Assembly (NCBI GenBank): GCA_965224525.1
Contig: OZ245050.1
Span: 682,001 to 746,000, forward strand
DNA: 64,000 bases
Source of the DNA: Granulosicoccus sp036478565
GTDB lineage: Bacteria; Pseudomonadota; Gammaproteobacteria; Granulosicoccales; Granulosicoccaceae
Direction: 5' to 3'
The notes under the pieces were generated by a model. That model was not told the origin of the DNA, did not search any database, and saw only the letters and a list, made by a program, of their open reading frames with translations. Shown here piece after piece: positions 54,695 through 63,797 of the stretch. Every line of letters starts with the position of its first letter. Position 1 is the stretch's first letter. Position numbers and translations under genes: made by a program.

Positions 54695-55564
54695 CTAGTG
54701 TTTGTCCGGTTGGTCATTTTCGGTCGAGTCAGCTAAGGGTGATTCAATCAACACGACACGATCAGCTTCCAGACGAACCCGACGCTCGCGGTAGAGTGAG
54801 CCAAGCGCTTTTTTGAAGTTTTTCTTGCTCACTTGCAGGGTTGCGTAAATCGCCTCTGGCGGGCTTTTGTCAGTCAGATTGCCAACACCATTGTTCTTTT
54901 CAAGCCATTCGACAACTCGTTCTGTCAACGTTTCGTGTTGGCTGCGACTGGGTAATTGCAGCGACAAATCAATACGGCCATCATCGCGGATGCGTTTGAT
55001 ATAACCCGTGTGCGTTTCACCAACACGTACCGACTGGAATATTTCGTCCTTGTACAACAAGCCAATTGCACGTTGATCGATGATCGCCTTCAAACCGAGG
55101 TCGGTACGCTGATAGATAAGCAGCGATACTTTTTGCCAGGTATGGAAATTTTCAGGTTCTTCAGGCAAATGATGATCGAGTCGGCTGCTGGCTGCCAGTC
55201 GGTTGCTGTTGTCCAGGTACACCAAAACGGTTTCATAGCGCCCGATATCCACCGGGCGCCGTTGCTCGGCGTAGGGCAGTAACAGATGTTTATACAGGCC
55301 CCAATCCAGAAATGTACCGTTGTCGCCTTTTTCGACCACCTTAAGTGAAGCGCAGCCACCCAGCTGTACGATTGGCTTGTCAGTCGTGGCAACAGCCTGG
55401 CCGAGGTTGTTGGTATGTATAAAAACCTCGATGACATCGCCAATGCTGGCTTGGCCTGTTTCCCGCGCAGGCAATGCAACCTCGCCTTCATTACCGGCGT
55501 CTAACCAGATCTGTTCGGCAGAGGTTCGTACGACAGTCAGCTTGTGCAGGTGGCCAATAAACAT
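54695..55564 (-). CDS. S1-domain RNA-binding protein, CvfB/YitL-like
   Basis: 289 residues from the ATG at 55564 (MFIGHLHKLTVVR); an earlier ATG at 55675 would add an unrelated leader overlapping the LysR gene end. Consecutive S1-like modules and a C-terminal winged-helix segment (YATLQVSKKNFKKALGSLYRERRV) match CvfB. Typical pieces are NGTFLDWGLYKHLLLPYAEQ and GYIKRIRDDGRIDLSL. It probably binds RNA and affects gene expression. It is immediately upstream of ylqF in one transcription unit. Confidence 0.9.
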   Translation of the reverse strand: MFIGHLHKLTVVRTSAEQIWLDAGNEGEVALPARETGQASIGDVIEVFIHTNNLGQAVATTDKPIVQLGGCASLKVVEKGDNGTFLDWGLYKHLLLPYAEQRRPVDIGRYETVLVYLDNSNRLAASSRLDHHLPEEPENFHTWQKVSLLIYQRTDLGLKAIIDQRAIGLLYKDEIFQSVRVGETHTGYIKRIRDDGRIDLSLQLPSRSQHETLTERVVEWLEKNNGVGNLTDKSPPEAIYATLQVSKKNFKKALGSLYRERRVRLEADRVVLIESPLADSTENDQPDKH

Positions 55565-55598
55565 GATGCGAGCGATTCTACCCGCTTTGAGTGCTGCA

Positions 55599-56549
55599 CT
55601 ACACAAGAGTCGTTGAGTTGCCCGCGACTTCGGCAAACAGCCAGTTTCTGAAGGCAAGCACACGCTCATCTGCACTTGCGTCCTTCAGACTGACAAAGTG
55701 ATAGGCCTGTTTCATGGTCACACGGTGCTCAAACGGGGCGACCAGTCGGCCTTTGCTTATATCGTCTGCGGCCAGTTGTTCCAGCGTCAGTACGACTCCC
55801 TGTGACTCAACCGCCGCAGCCAGCGCCAGTGACACGCGATTGAAATGCAGCCCGCGACGTCCGTCAACTTGCGTAGCGCCAACGGCCTGCAGCCAGCTGC
55901 TCCAGTCCGGGCGACCCTCGTAAGGGGTTTCGTCGTGCAGTAAGGTGTGCTGCGCCAAGTCAGCAGGTTCAAGCAGCGGGCGATTTTTATCCTCAAATAG
56001 TGCCGGGCTGCACAGTGGCAGGGCGGTCACCGGCATCAGTTTTTCCACATGACAACCGGGGTAGTTGCCGCTGCCAAAACGAATAGCGATATCAATATCG
56101 TGTGTTTTGAAGATGTCTTCACTGAGAGTGGGTGAGGTGGAGTCGTTGTCTATCAGTTCCGGGCTGGCAGATATTCGCAGGTCGATTTCCGGGTGCCGCT
56201 GTACAAACCGGTGCATGCGAGGCATCAGCCATTTTGCAGCGAAGGACGGCGCCATCCACACCTCCAGGCCGCGGTGCTCATGTTCGCCGCGAATCTGCTG
56301 GACCGCTTCATTAACATTGCGGAAGCCGTCCTGCAATTTTTCCAGTCCTGATTTCCCGGCGTCGGTGAGTGATAAACCGCGACTCAGTCGATGGAATAGA
56401 CGAACTCCCAGCAGCTCTTCCAATGTCCTGATCTGCTGACTGATAGCTGCAGGCGTGACGTTTAGTTCCTCGGCAGCCTTGCTGAAACTGCGATGCCTGG
56501 CCGCAACTTCAAAGGCATTCAGTGCATTCAGCGGGAGTGGTCCAGCCAT
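55599..56549 (-). CDS. LysR-family transcriptional regulator, GcvA-like
   Basis: 316 residues. The N-terminal winged helix-turn-helix (LNAFEVAARHRSFSKAAEELNVTPAAISQQIRTLEE) and the start PLPLNALNAFE mark the GcvA/AmpR subgroup. A type-2 periplasmic-binding-like effector domain follows. The target is unknown. The start codon faces two small plus-strand genes, so their shared promoter region is the likely site of action. Confidence 0.92.
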   Translation of the reverse strand: MAGPLPLNALNAFEVAARHRSFSKAAEELNVTPAAISQQIRTLEELLGVRLFHRLSRGLSLTDAGKSGLEKLQDGFRNVNEAVQQIRGEHEHRGLEVWMAPSFAAKWLMPRMHRFVQRHPEIDLRISASPELIDNDSTSPTLSEDIFKTHDIDIAIRFGSGNYPGCHVEKLMPVTALPLCSPALFEDKNRPLLEPADLAQHTLLHDETPYEGRPDWSSWLQAVGATQVDGRRGLHFNRVSLALAAAVESQGVVLTLEQLAADDISKGRLVAPFEHRVTMKQAYHFVSLKDASADERVLAFRNWLFAEVAGNSTTLV

Positions 56550-56592
56550 GGAAAATCCTTTGGATAAGTACAGCTACTGCAAGGGAAAGAAA

Positions 56593-56715
56593 ATGTCGTT
56601 TGTGGAACAGTCTGTGCTGCCGCTATTGTTATCACAGAGCGCAATGGCAGCGACGTCGGTTGTCCGTGCAATAGCACTGAAGCGCATTAAAGAATTCAAT
56701 TTCAAAAAGCTATAG
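56593..56715 (+). CDS. Possible 40-residue small protein divergent from the LysR gene
   Basis: ATG at 56593 preceded by AAGGGA with a seven-base spacer, a good ribosome-binding site. It encodes a short hydrophobic stretch (VLPLLLSQSAMAATSVVRAIAL) and a basic tail (KRIKEFNFKKL). A longer start at 56548 is in frame but overlaps the LysR start. No family is recognised. The good start context is the only positive evidence. Confidence 0.35.
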   Translation: MSFVEQSVLPLLLSQSAMAATSVVRAIALKRIKEFNFKKL

Positions 56716-56725
56716 GTAATAACCC

Positions 56726-57043
56726 ATGTTCAATTTTAAAACTCTCACCACCGCCGCCGTCATTGTCATGCTGTCGTTTGGCGGCGCGCAGGCAACTGCG
56801 GCTGATTCTACCAGCAAGCTGTTGACACGCTCAGACCTGGTCACTGTTGAAGGTAGCATTTATCTGGTCAGCCGTCAGCAGGGACGTGTTGTGTTTAACG
56901 TCAACCCTAAAATCGGCGCACCAGTGGCGGCAGATCAGGCTCTTTCACAAGACTATTTAGTGCCAGGCACAGGTATCTGGTTTACCAGTCGCGACAATGG
57001 CAGTACTTCGTTTGACGTGCTCTACCCGGTAGATCTTTCGTAA
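56726..57043 (+). CDS. Small secreted hypothetical protein
   Basis: 105 residues. A signal peptide (FKTLTTAAVIVMLSFGGAQATA) is followed by an 80-residue mature part rich in beta-prone residues (VEGSIYLVSRQQGRVVFNVNP, GTGIWFTSRDNGSTSFDVLYP). No domain is recognised. It lies 10 bases after the possible 40-residue gene and divergent from the LysR regulator. A structured non-coding stretch follows. Confidence 0.65.
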   Translation: MFNFKTLTTAAVIVMLSFGGAQATAADSTSKLLTRSDLVTVEGSIYLVSRQQGRVVFNVNPKIGAPVAADQALSQDYLVPGTGIWFTSRDNGSTSFDVLYPVDLS

Positions 57044-57115
57044 ATCGCCTCCTGATAAAAAAAGTCAGAGACGCACTTCAGGATTGTTCACATTTGTCTG
57101 TGGCCCTTGTCGCTT

Positions 57116-57211
57116 TAAGGGGCGCAGGCTCAGCTGGGCCCCTTACAGCTGAGTGATGTAGACAATCCGGGGGTCTTACCTGCCTGGCCCCGCAAAGTGT
57201 GCAACCCCCGG
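57116..57211 (+). ncRNA. Structured intergenic stretch before dusC (terminator or leader RNA)
   Basis: Several perfect inverted repeats are packed together. Stem A pairs TAAGGGGC (57116-57123) with GCCCCTTA (57138-57145). Stem B pairs CTCAGCTG (57129-57136) with CAGCTGAG (57146-57153). Stem C pairs CCGGGGGT (57167-57174) with ACCCCCGG (57204-57211). Stems A and B interlock, so they are probably alternatives. The stretch could be a terminator for the secreted-protein gene, a small RNA, or a leader that switches structure before dusC at 57249. Confidence 0.4.
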
Positions 57212-57248
57212 TTGGCCAAGGGGTTATCTGCCTGTTACCTTGCAAGTC

Positions 57249-58292
57249 ATGACAGGCACAGATCACAATACTCTACAGATTGTACTGGCGCCCATGGAAG
57301 GGGTGATCGATGCACCCATGCGTGCGCGATTGACCAGCCTGGGCGGGTATTCACGCTGTGTGACCGAATTTATTCGTGTGACCGACGTGCTGTTGCCGCA
57401 GCGCGTATTCCAGCGATTGTGTCCCGAATTAGCGGTTGGGGGCTGTACCCCCTCAGGTGTGCCGGTCTATGTACAGCTGCTTGGCAGTAATCCCGCAGTA
57501 CTGGCAGCCAATGCATGCCGAGCCGCAAATCTCGGTGCGCGTGGCATTGATCTGAATTTTGGCTGCCCGGCCAAAACCGTCAATAAAAGCCAGGGCGGTT
57601 CCATTCTGCTGCGTCGGCCTGAACAGGTCGCAGACATTGTACGAGCGGTGCGTGATGCTGTGCCTGCGAATATACCTGTCACCGCGAAGATTCGTCTGGG
57701 CTACGATAATTCAAATCACCTGCAGGAGATTGTCGAAGGTATCCGGCAAGCGGGTGTGACGCAATTGGCGATACACGCGCGAACCAAATATGATGGCTAC
57801 AAACCACCTGCACACTGGTCAACGGTCAGCTCGGCGATACACTCTTGTGGCGAGAACACACTGATCAACGGTGAAATCTGGTCAATTGCTGACGCTGTTG
57901 AGGCACAACGGGCCAGCGGGTGCCGGCATTTGATGCTGGGGCGAGGAGCGTTGGCTGCGCCTGATCTGGCGCGTCGTATTCAACAGGCAGCTGATTCAAT
58001 CGCTGGAGCAGAAAGTCCTGTTGCTACGGGAAGTGTGGAGCGGAGGTTTGCCTGGCTGGAAATTCTGGATCTGGTGGAAGCACAGTTTCACGGATCAGAC
58101 TGCCATAGTATGCGACACGTCGGTAATCGTACCAAACAATGGCTGGCCTATCTGAAAAGGAACTACCCGGAGGCAAAGGAGCTATTTGGTCGTGTGCGTA
58201 CATTGCATGATGTGGCGGGAATTGCAGCTGCGTTTCTTCAGCATCGTGATAGCTGTGTTTCCAGGGCTTCAGGCAGCGCGATCGAGCAGTAG
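57249..58292 (+). CDS. dusC: tRNA-dihydrouridine synthase DusC-like
   Basis: 347 residues from the ATG at 57249 (a TTG is at 57240). The FMN-binding barrel begins VLAPMEGVIDAPMRARL, and IDLNFGCPAKTVNKSQGGS contains the active-site cysteine. Other segments are HARTKYDGYKPPA, and LINGEIWSIADA in place of the usual NGDI. MEGVIDAP and VTEFIRVTD are typical of the DusC branch, which makes dihydrouridine at tRNA position 16. The stop overlaps the convergent histidine kinase gene by 24 bases. Confidence 0.93.
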   Translation: MTGTDHNTLQIVLAPMEGVIDAPMRARLTSLGGYSRCVTEFIRVTDVLLPQRVFQRLCPELAVGGCTPSGVPVYVQLLGSNPAVLAANACRAANLGARGIDLNFGCPAKTVNKSQGGSILLRRPEQVADIVRAVRDAVPANIPVTAKIRLGYDNSNHLQEIVEGIRQAGVTQLAIHARTKYDGYKPPAHWSTVSSAIHSCGENTLINGEIWSIADAVEAQRASGCRHLMLGRGALAAPDLARRIQQAADSIAGAESPVATGSVERRFAWLEILDLVEAQFHGSDCHSMRHVGNRTKQWLAYLKRNYPEAKELFGRVRTLHDVAGIAAAFLQHRDSCVSRASGSAIEQ

Positions 58293-61200
58293 TGCCTGAA
58301 TAGCGGAAAGGCTGGTTTCGAATATCGCAGCGACTTCCTTGACATGCCCCGGCATATCATCGAATTCGTCCATTCGGCATTTTTCTTCTGCTTCTTTGCA
58401 TGCAATGTAAAGTCGTTGCACGCCAAGAGCTGAACAGCTTCCTTTTAATGATCTGAACGAATTCTGCAAGGCCTTATAGTTGGCTGACTCAAGTTGAGCA
58501 TGCATATCAGCGATATTGCTGCGCCCTGAAGCAGTAAAAATATCCACTACTACTCCGATCCTGTCGTCCATCAGCATACGGGTTTGGTCAAATTGGGCAT
58601 TAGTTAAAAGTTCGATCTGCCGTAATTGTTGATTAACAGGTAGTGTATCTTTCAGTGCTCCATTGACTGCGTCAACTTTACACGTTTTGTCCTCTACCAA
58701 TGCCGGGTCAACAGAAAGCCACTGCGACAGTGCTGTGTATAGATCATCAACTGTATAGGGTTTGCTCAGGTAGTCATCCATACCTGCATCCAGGCACATC
58801 TTGCGATCACCCTGCATTGCATTGGCTGTCAATGCGACTATCGAAACCTTATCTTTCCCGGATTCAATTTCAAACTGTCTGATTTGACGGGTGGCCTGGT
58901 AACCGTCCATCACCGGCATTTGACAGTCCATTAATATGACATCGAAGTCTCCAGTTTTTCGGGCGACCAGTGCCTCTTGCCCATTCGAAGCCACTTCGTG
59001 GTCAAGGCCCAAATTTAATAGCATCTCGGAGCCGACGACCTGGTTGACCATGTTGTCATCCACAAACAGAATTTTGCCAAACAGCCTCTCTGGAATTTTC
59101 TGCTGGAACGGATCAAAGTTATTATCCAGAATGCGCTGATTGATAACCGTTGTAATCGCATCGCAAAGCAGAGATTGCCGGATTGGTTTATTCAACATCA
59201 AGTCAAAATGATGATGCTTGTCCAGAGCTTGTCCCAATTCCATAGAGCTCAACAGGATCACCTTGAGTTCAGAAAATGCTGGTTCCTTGCGAATTCTGGT
59301 AACCAGTTCCTGGCCGGTGGTGTGAGGCAATTTCATATCCAGTAACAGGATGTCAAAAGCACAATTCTGCTCATGCGCTTCGTGCAAACGTCGAATGCCA
59401 GCCTCCGGATCTGTTTCCGAGGCGCATTCGGCTCCCGTGTTTTCCAGATAATTTTTAATTATCTGACAATTGGTCTCACTATCGTCAATAGTCAGAATCC
59501 GCAGCGCGTGCATGGCGGTTTGCGGAATTTCGGCGGCGCTAAGTACATCAAAGGGCAATTCAAACCAGAATGTGGAACCCTTGCCTATGGCGCTGGTCAC
59601 GCCAATTTCGCCACCCATCATTTCACTCAGGCTTTTCGAAATGGACAATCCAAGCCCTGTTCCACCAAACTCACGGCTTGTGGAAGTGTCTGATTGTGTG
59701 AACGGCTGAAAAAGTAAATTCTGTTTGTCCGGAGCGATACCTATGCCGGAATCCTGAACTTCAAAACGCAGTCGCGCTTTATTGTCCATAGCGGCAACGG
59801 CTGCAATGGTCACGCTGACTTCGCCATCAGTTGTGAATTTTATCGCATTGCTGATCAAGTTACCAAGGATTTGCTGTAAGCGAAGCACATCTCCACGAAG
59901 CATGTCCGGAACTTCCGGGGGAATAAATACAGAGAGAGCGAGATTTTTCTGCTGAGCGAGATTCGATAACAATTCTGCCGTATCCTCAACCGCCTTTCTT
60001 AAAGCAAAATCAATTTTTTCAATGTGCAGTTTACCCGACTCGATTTTCGAAATATCGAGAATATCGTTAATCACGTTCAGTAGCATGCTGGCAGACCCGC
60101 GAGCGATATCAATATAGCCTGTGGCCTTTTTATCAAGATCAAGTTTGTTCAATAGATCCAGCATGCCCAGAACGCCATTCATCGGCGTGCGAATTTCATG
60201 GCTCATATTAGCCAGAAAGTCTGACTTCGCCTGCGCCATTTCTTCCGCGCTTTTTCTGGCTTGCTTAAGTTCTTTCTGGACATTCTCGTTAGCGATGGCA
60301 ACGCCAAGTAAATCACCGATAAAACTCAGGGTATCAAGCCTGGATTGGTCTCTGGAGGGATAGGGGTCCGTATAGATAAACATGATGCCCAGTATCTTTC
60401 CGTGGTGCAAAAGCGGCACTATATAGTGGCCGTGTGCCGTCATGCCTTCGAAGCTATGTTCGTGGTCCGGGTCAGTGAAACAGTTATCAGAAATAATCAT
60501 CTCGCCTGAAACTGCGGCTTTACCGCACAGACAACTACCGAGCTTTACACATTTTTCCTTGTGCATGAACTCACCGGTATATTTCCCATGAGTAACAAAC
60601 ATCTCCAACGCGCAAGCGCCGTCGGGTAACAGAAATACACCGAGTTTATTCTGAATGCGCATGCCCTCTGCTTTAGATATGGCGTCTAGTGCTTCCACCA
60701 CACGCTCTTTCAGTGAGCTCTGTCCCTGTAGAACTTGAGCCACGCTCGCTCGTATCAAGGCATCATTTCTGTCCTCGGTAATCTGTTGCTCAGCTTTCTT
60801 TGCCTTCGTAATATCTGTGCGGATGGAAATATACTGGTACGGTTTATCTTGTGTGTTCATGAAGGGGACAATCGTGGAGTCTACCCAGTACGATGTCCCA
60901 TCCTTGGCGATATTCTTCACTTCGTCATGCCAAACATCACCGTTGGCTATGGTGCGCCACATGTTTTTCCAGTAGGACAGAGGGTAATCGTTACACTTGA
61001 CGACACGATGATTTGCACCAACTAGTTCGTCATTTGAGTATTGTGTAAGCTCTGCCATTTTGTTGTTGGCGTAGATGATCTCGCCTTTCACGTTGGTAGT
61101 GCTGACAATATTGTGCTGGTCAACTGCGAATTGCAGATTTTTGTATTCCTGCTCCTTGTCCAGATACTCCACCTGCAATCGGATATTCTCTCTGAACTTG

Positions 61201-61757
61201 TCAGTGATTCTCTTGGCGCCATTGATCTGAAACAGAGAATAGAATGCCAGTATTGCTGCCAACGCATAGTGGGATGTTGTATTGCCCATGAGAATTCGAC
61301 TCTCGATTGGCAATAGGATCAATATCAGAAAAGCCAGGAAAATACCCCAGTGATAGGATATAGATGTCGAGGCAAACGATGCCAGACCCGCTACCAGAAT
61401 TACTACGAATACCCACTGGTCCTGAGATATGACAGGAAAAATATTCCAGATGCACAGGCTCCAGGCAATTGCTGCAAGCAATGAACCGAATGCAAATCGA
61501 TACAGGTAGAGCTGATCATTTCTGCTGGTTTCATCGGTACTGGCGTACCGCAGGCCATCAATGCCACGAACAACCGCTATAGAGCAGATTAGTAGCAACC
61601 AGAGGGCAATGGATCTGTCTCCTTCTGCCGACAGCAGGAGCACCATATAGAGAACTCCGGCAACCAGTATAGAGCTGACTACGGAGGATCCGCATCCACC
61701 ATACAAGGCCTTTACCTGCTCTTTCAGGAACAGTTTTTTGAAGTTTTCGGTATTCAT
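58269..61757 (-). CDS. Hybrid sensor histidine kinase (MASE-PAS-GAF-HisKA-HATPase-REC-REC-Hpt)
   Basis: 1162 residues. An N-terminal block of about six membrane helices (to residue 190) precedes a PAS domain with PAC (NYPLSYW region, YQYISIRTDIT). A GAF domain (about 345-490) follows. Next come HisKA with phospho-acceptor MSHEIRTP at about 519 and HATPase with NLISNAIKFT, DSGIGIA and GTGLGLSI. Two receiver domains follow (ILTIDDSE/LLLDMKLP and ILFVDDNM/ILMDCQMPVMDG). The C-terminal Hpt-like domain reads FRSLKGSCSALG, so the position of the phospho-histidine (HxLKG) is arginine and relay through it should fail. No response regulator lies beside it. Confidence 0.92.
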   Translation of the reverse strand: MNTENFKKLFLKEQVKALYGGCGSSVVSSILVAGVLYMVLLLSAEGDRSIALWLLLICSIAVVRGIDGLRYASTDETSRNDQLYLYRFAFGSLLAAIAWSLCIWNIFPVISQDQWVFVVILVAGLASFASTSISYHWGIFLAFLILILLPIESRILMGNTTSHYALAAILAFYSLFQINGAKRITDKFRENIRLQVEYLDKEQEYKNLQFAVDQHNIVSTTNVKGEIIYANNKMAELTQYSNDELVGANHRVVKCNDYPLSYWKNMWRTIANGDVWHDEVKNIAKDGTSYWVDSTIVPFMNTQDKPYQYISIRTDITKAKKAEQQITEDRNDALIRASVAQVLQGQSSLKERVVEALDAISKAEGMRIQNKLGVFLLPDGACALEMFVTHGKYTGEFMHKEKCVKLGSCLCGKAAVSGEMIISDNCFTDPDHEHSFEGMTAHGHYIVPLLHHGKILGIMFIYTDPYPSRDQSRLDTLSFIGDLLGVAIANENVQKELKQARKSAEEMAQAKSDFLANMSHEIRTPMNGVLGMLDLLNKLDLDKKATGYIDIARGSASMLLNVINDILDISKIESGKLHIEKIDFALRKAVEDTAELLSNLAQQKNLALSVFIPPEVPDMLRGDVLRLQQILGNLISNAIKFTTDGEVSVTIAAVAAMDNKARLRFEVQDSGIGIAPDKQNLLFQPFTQSDTSTSREFGGTGLGLSISKSLSEMMGGEIGVTSAIGKGSTFWFELPFDVLSAAEIPQTAMHALRILTIDDSETNCQIIKNYLENTGAECASETDPEAGIRRLHEAHEQNCAFDILLLDMKLPHTTGQELVTRIRKEPAFSELKVILLSSMELGQALDKHHHFDLMLNKPIRQSLLCDAITTVINQRILDNNFDPFQQKIPERLFGKILFVDDNMVNQVVGSEMLLNLGLDHEVASNGQEALVARKTGDFDVILMDCQMPVMDGYQATRQIRQFEIESGKDKVSIVALTANAMQGDRKMCLDAGMDDYLSKPYTVDDLYTALSQWLSVDPALVEDKTCKVDAVNGALKDTLPVNQQLRQIELLTNAQFDQTRMLMDDRIGVVVDIFTASGRSNIADMHAQLESANYKALQNSFRSLKGSCSALGVQRLYIACKEAEEKCRMDEFDDMPGHVKEVAAIFETSLSAIQALLLDRAA

Positions 61758-62010
61758 GGCAAACTGGAGGCGCGCCGCGTCCTTTCTGGGTTTCCAGCTG
61801 GTGTGTGCTGCAAATTATGAGCCAGGCTTAAATCCGTGGTCAGCTGCAAGAAGCTACAGTCTGCACGACAGTGAATAGCTAAATAGCGCGAGGTAAAAGC
61901 TGGCCTGCCTGACCGATATCAGGCAGAATCACCTTCACTACTCAAGTCGGCAGGCAGTGAGCGAAAACGGTGTGTGCCATTTTTCTTTGTTTTGCTAAAG
62001 AGGAATGGCT

Positions 62011-63579
62011 ATGAGAAAAAAACGCAGCGGACGCCGCAAGCCTAAAGCACCGCTCAATCCGACAACAAAACCAGACGGGTTCAAACTGGCAGAGCCAGTA
62101 CGCCCACCACCAAAATTTTCCTATTTGGGTGACAGCGGCCTGGAGCAAATTAGTATGCGTGCTCTGGATCTACTGGAAAACCATGGTGTGGCGATCGTTC
62201 ACGAACAGGCTAACGCGGCGATGCGTAAAGCGGGTGCGGTTGCCAGTCGGGATGCTGAGCGATTGCAATTGCCACGCGAGATGGTGGAGGAGGCATTGAA
62301 AGTAACTCCACGCAAAGTGACTCTGTGTGGCAAGCATCCAGATCGTGATGTGCATCTGCCCAGAGTCGATCATGGGTTTGTCATGCGCACCGGTACGGGC
62401 GCACACGGTTTTGTTGAACCCGACACAGGTAAGTACCGCAACTTGATGATCGACGATGTTGCAACCATTGCAGCAGTAGCCAACGGTCTGGATGAAGTGG
62501 CGTTCATTGCCCATCCCTTCTGTTATGGCGTGCATGAACTGACCAGCGACATACACAGCGTCGCATCATTGATCACTCTCACAGACAAGCACATCTGGTT
62601 GCAGCCCTATAACATTGAAAATGTGGAGTACTTGTTACGCATCGTAACCATCGCAGCTGGTGGTGAGGCGGCATTAAGAGCGCGACCCATTGCCAGTTGC
62701 ATCATGTGCTCGTTTACACCGCTGGAGTTCAAGGTGATGGATGTGGAAGCACTTATCCAGTGTGGCAAGGCGGGCATTCCGGTGCATGCCTGCTCGTTGC
62801 CTTCAGCAGGCGGCACAGCACCAATTTCAGTTGCAGGTAATGTGCTAATGGCAGTAGCGGAAATTCTTGCCATGGTAACGTTGGCCCATGTCGTTGCACC
62901 AGGCACACCGATTATCGCAACACCTCTGATGTTTACGCTTGATATGCGTACCGGTCGCGCGCTGCACTCCTGCGTTGAGAGCTTGCAGGCGAAGTCAATG
63001 GCTATTGATGTTCTGAAGAATGCATTTGGTCTGGTGACGCACACCTATGGCGCTGGATCGGATACACCGGATGTGGATGGTCAGTCGATGGCAGAGCGCG
63101 CCATGCTGGGGCAGACGATAGCGATGTCCGGTGCGGATATTCTGGGCGGCGTCGGTCAGCTCGAATGCGCAACCGTATTCTCACCTGTACAGGCAGTTCT
63201 GGACAACGAGTTGGGCGCTTATTGGCGTGGTCTTATACAGTCACCGCCAGTGGATGACGAAGCTTTTAATTGGCAAGAAGTATCGAAGGTCGGTGTGGGT
63301 TCACATTTTCTCGATTCGCAGCACACGTTAAAATATTGTCGCAGTCAGCATATGCCGGATGTGTTTCAGCGAACCGGTCGTGATGACTATGAATCGCAAG
63401 GTCGGGCAGCAGCGTTTGAAGCGGCGCGTGAGCGGGCTATTGAATTGACCAATGCAAAGCCACCGAAAGGATTGCCTGATGAATTGCACGTGAAGGAAAT
63501 AAAGACGGTGGTTGCAGCGGCGGATGTGGATATTATTGGCAAGGCGCAAGGCCATAGTGGCAAGCGCGAGGTAATTTAA
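62011..63579 (+). CDS. MttB-family trimethylamine-type corrinoid methyltransferase (non-pyrrolysine)
   Basis: 522 residues from the ATG at 62011, where AAGAGG is well spaced; an ATG at 62005 is closer to it. The basic N-terminus is followed by the MttB barrel (ALDLLENHGVAIVHE, VMRTGTGAHGFVEPDTG, CSLPSAGGTAPISVAGN). There is no in-frame TAG, so this is a non-pyrrolysine member like those demethylating glycine betaine or similar quaternary amines. No corrinoid protein or reactivator gene is seen before the window ends. The substrate is inferred from family only. Confidence 0.9.
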   Translation: MRKKRSGRRKPKAPLNPTTKPDGFKLAEPVRPPPKFSYLGDSGLEQISMRALDLLENHGVAIVHEQANAAMRKAGAVASRDAERLQLPREMVEEALKVTPRKVTLCGKHPDRDVHLPRVDHGFVMRTGTGAHGFVEPDTGKYRNLMIDDVATIAAVANGLDEVAFIAHPFCYGVHELTSDIHSVASLITLTDKHIWLQPYNIENVEYLLRIVTIAAGGEAALRARPIASCIMCSFTPLEFKVMDVEALIQCGKAGIPVHACSLPSAGGTAPISVAGNVLMAVAEILAMVTLAHVVAPGTPIIATPLMFTLDMRTGRALHSCVESLQAKSMAIDVLKNAFGLVTHTYGAGSDTPDVDGQSMAERAMLGQTIAMSGADILGGVGQLECATVFSPVQAVLDNELGAYWRGLIQSPPVDDEAFNWQEVSKVGVGSHFLDSQHTLKYCRSQHMPDVFQRTGRDDYESQGRAAAFEAARERAIELTNAKPPKGLPDELHVKEIKTVVAAADVDIIGKAQGHSGKREVI

Positions 63580-63797
63580 AGTGGCTGTCACCGTATGTGT
63601 TTTGGAATAGTCGGTTCACGCGAGAGTCATTCAAATTAGCGCTGGCCAAGTCTGGTTGTCAGGTGTCTGGTCGCCTTCCAGGTCAGGTGAAAATACAGGA
63701 AACTGCAGCTTACATTCAAACACGTAAACTTCAATTCTGTACGATGTTGCCATTGCAAGTGCTCGAAGCAGGGCGGTATTGCTGGTCGCTTTTCGTG

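Noticed and set aside
57116..57153. H-type pseudoknot formed by stems A and B
   Set aside because: The 3' arms are directly adjacent, leaving zero bases to cross an eight-base stem, so both stems cannot form fully. Alternative hairpins are more likely.
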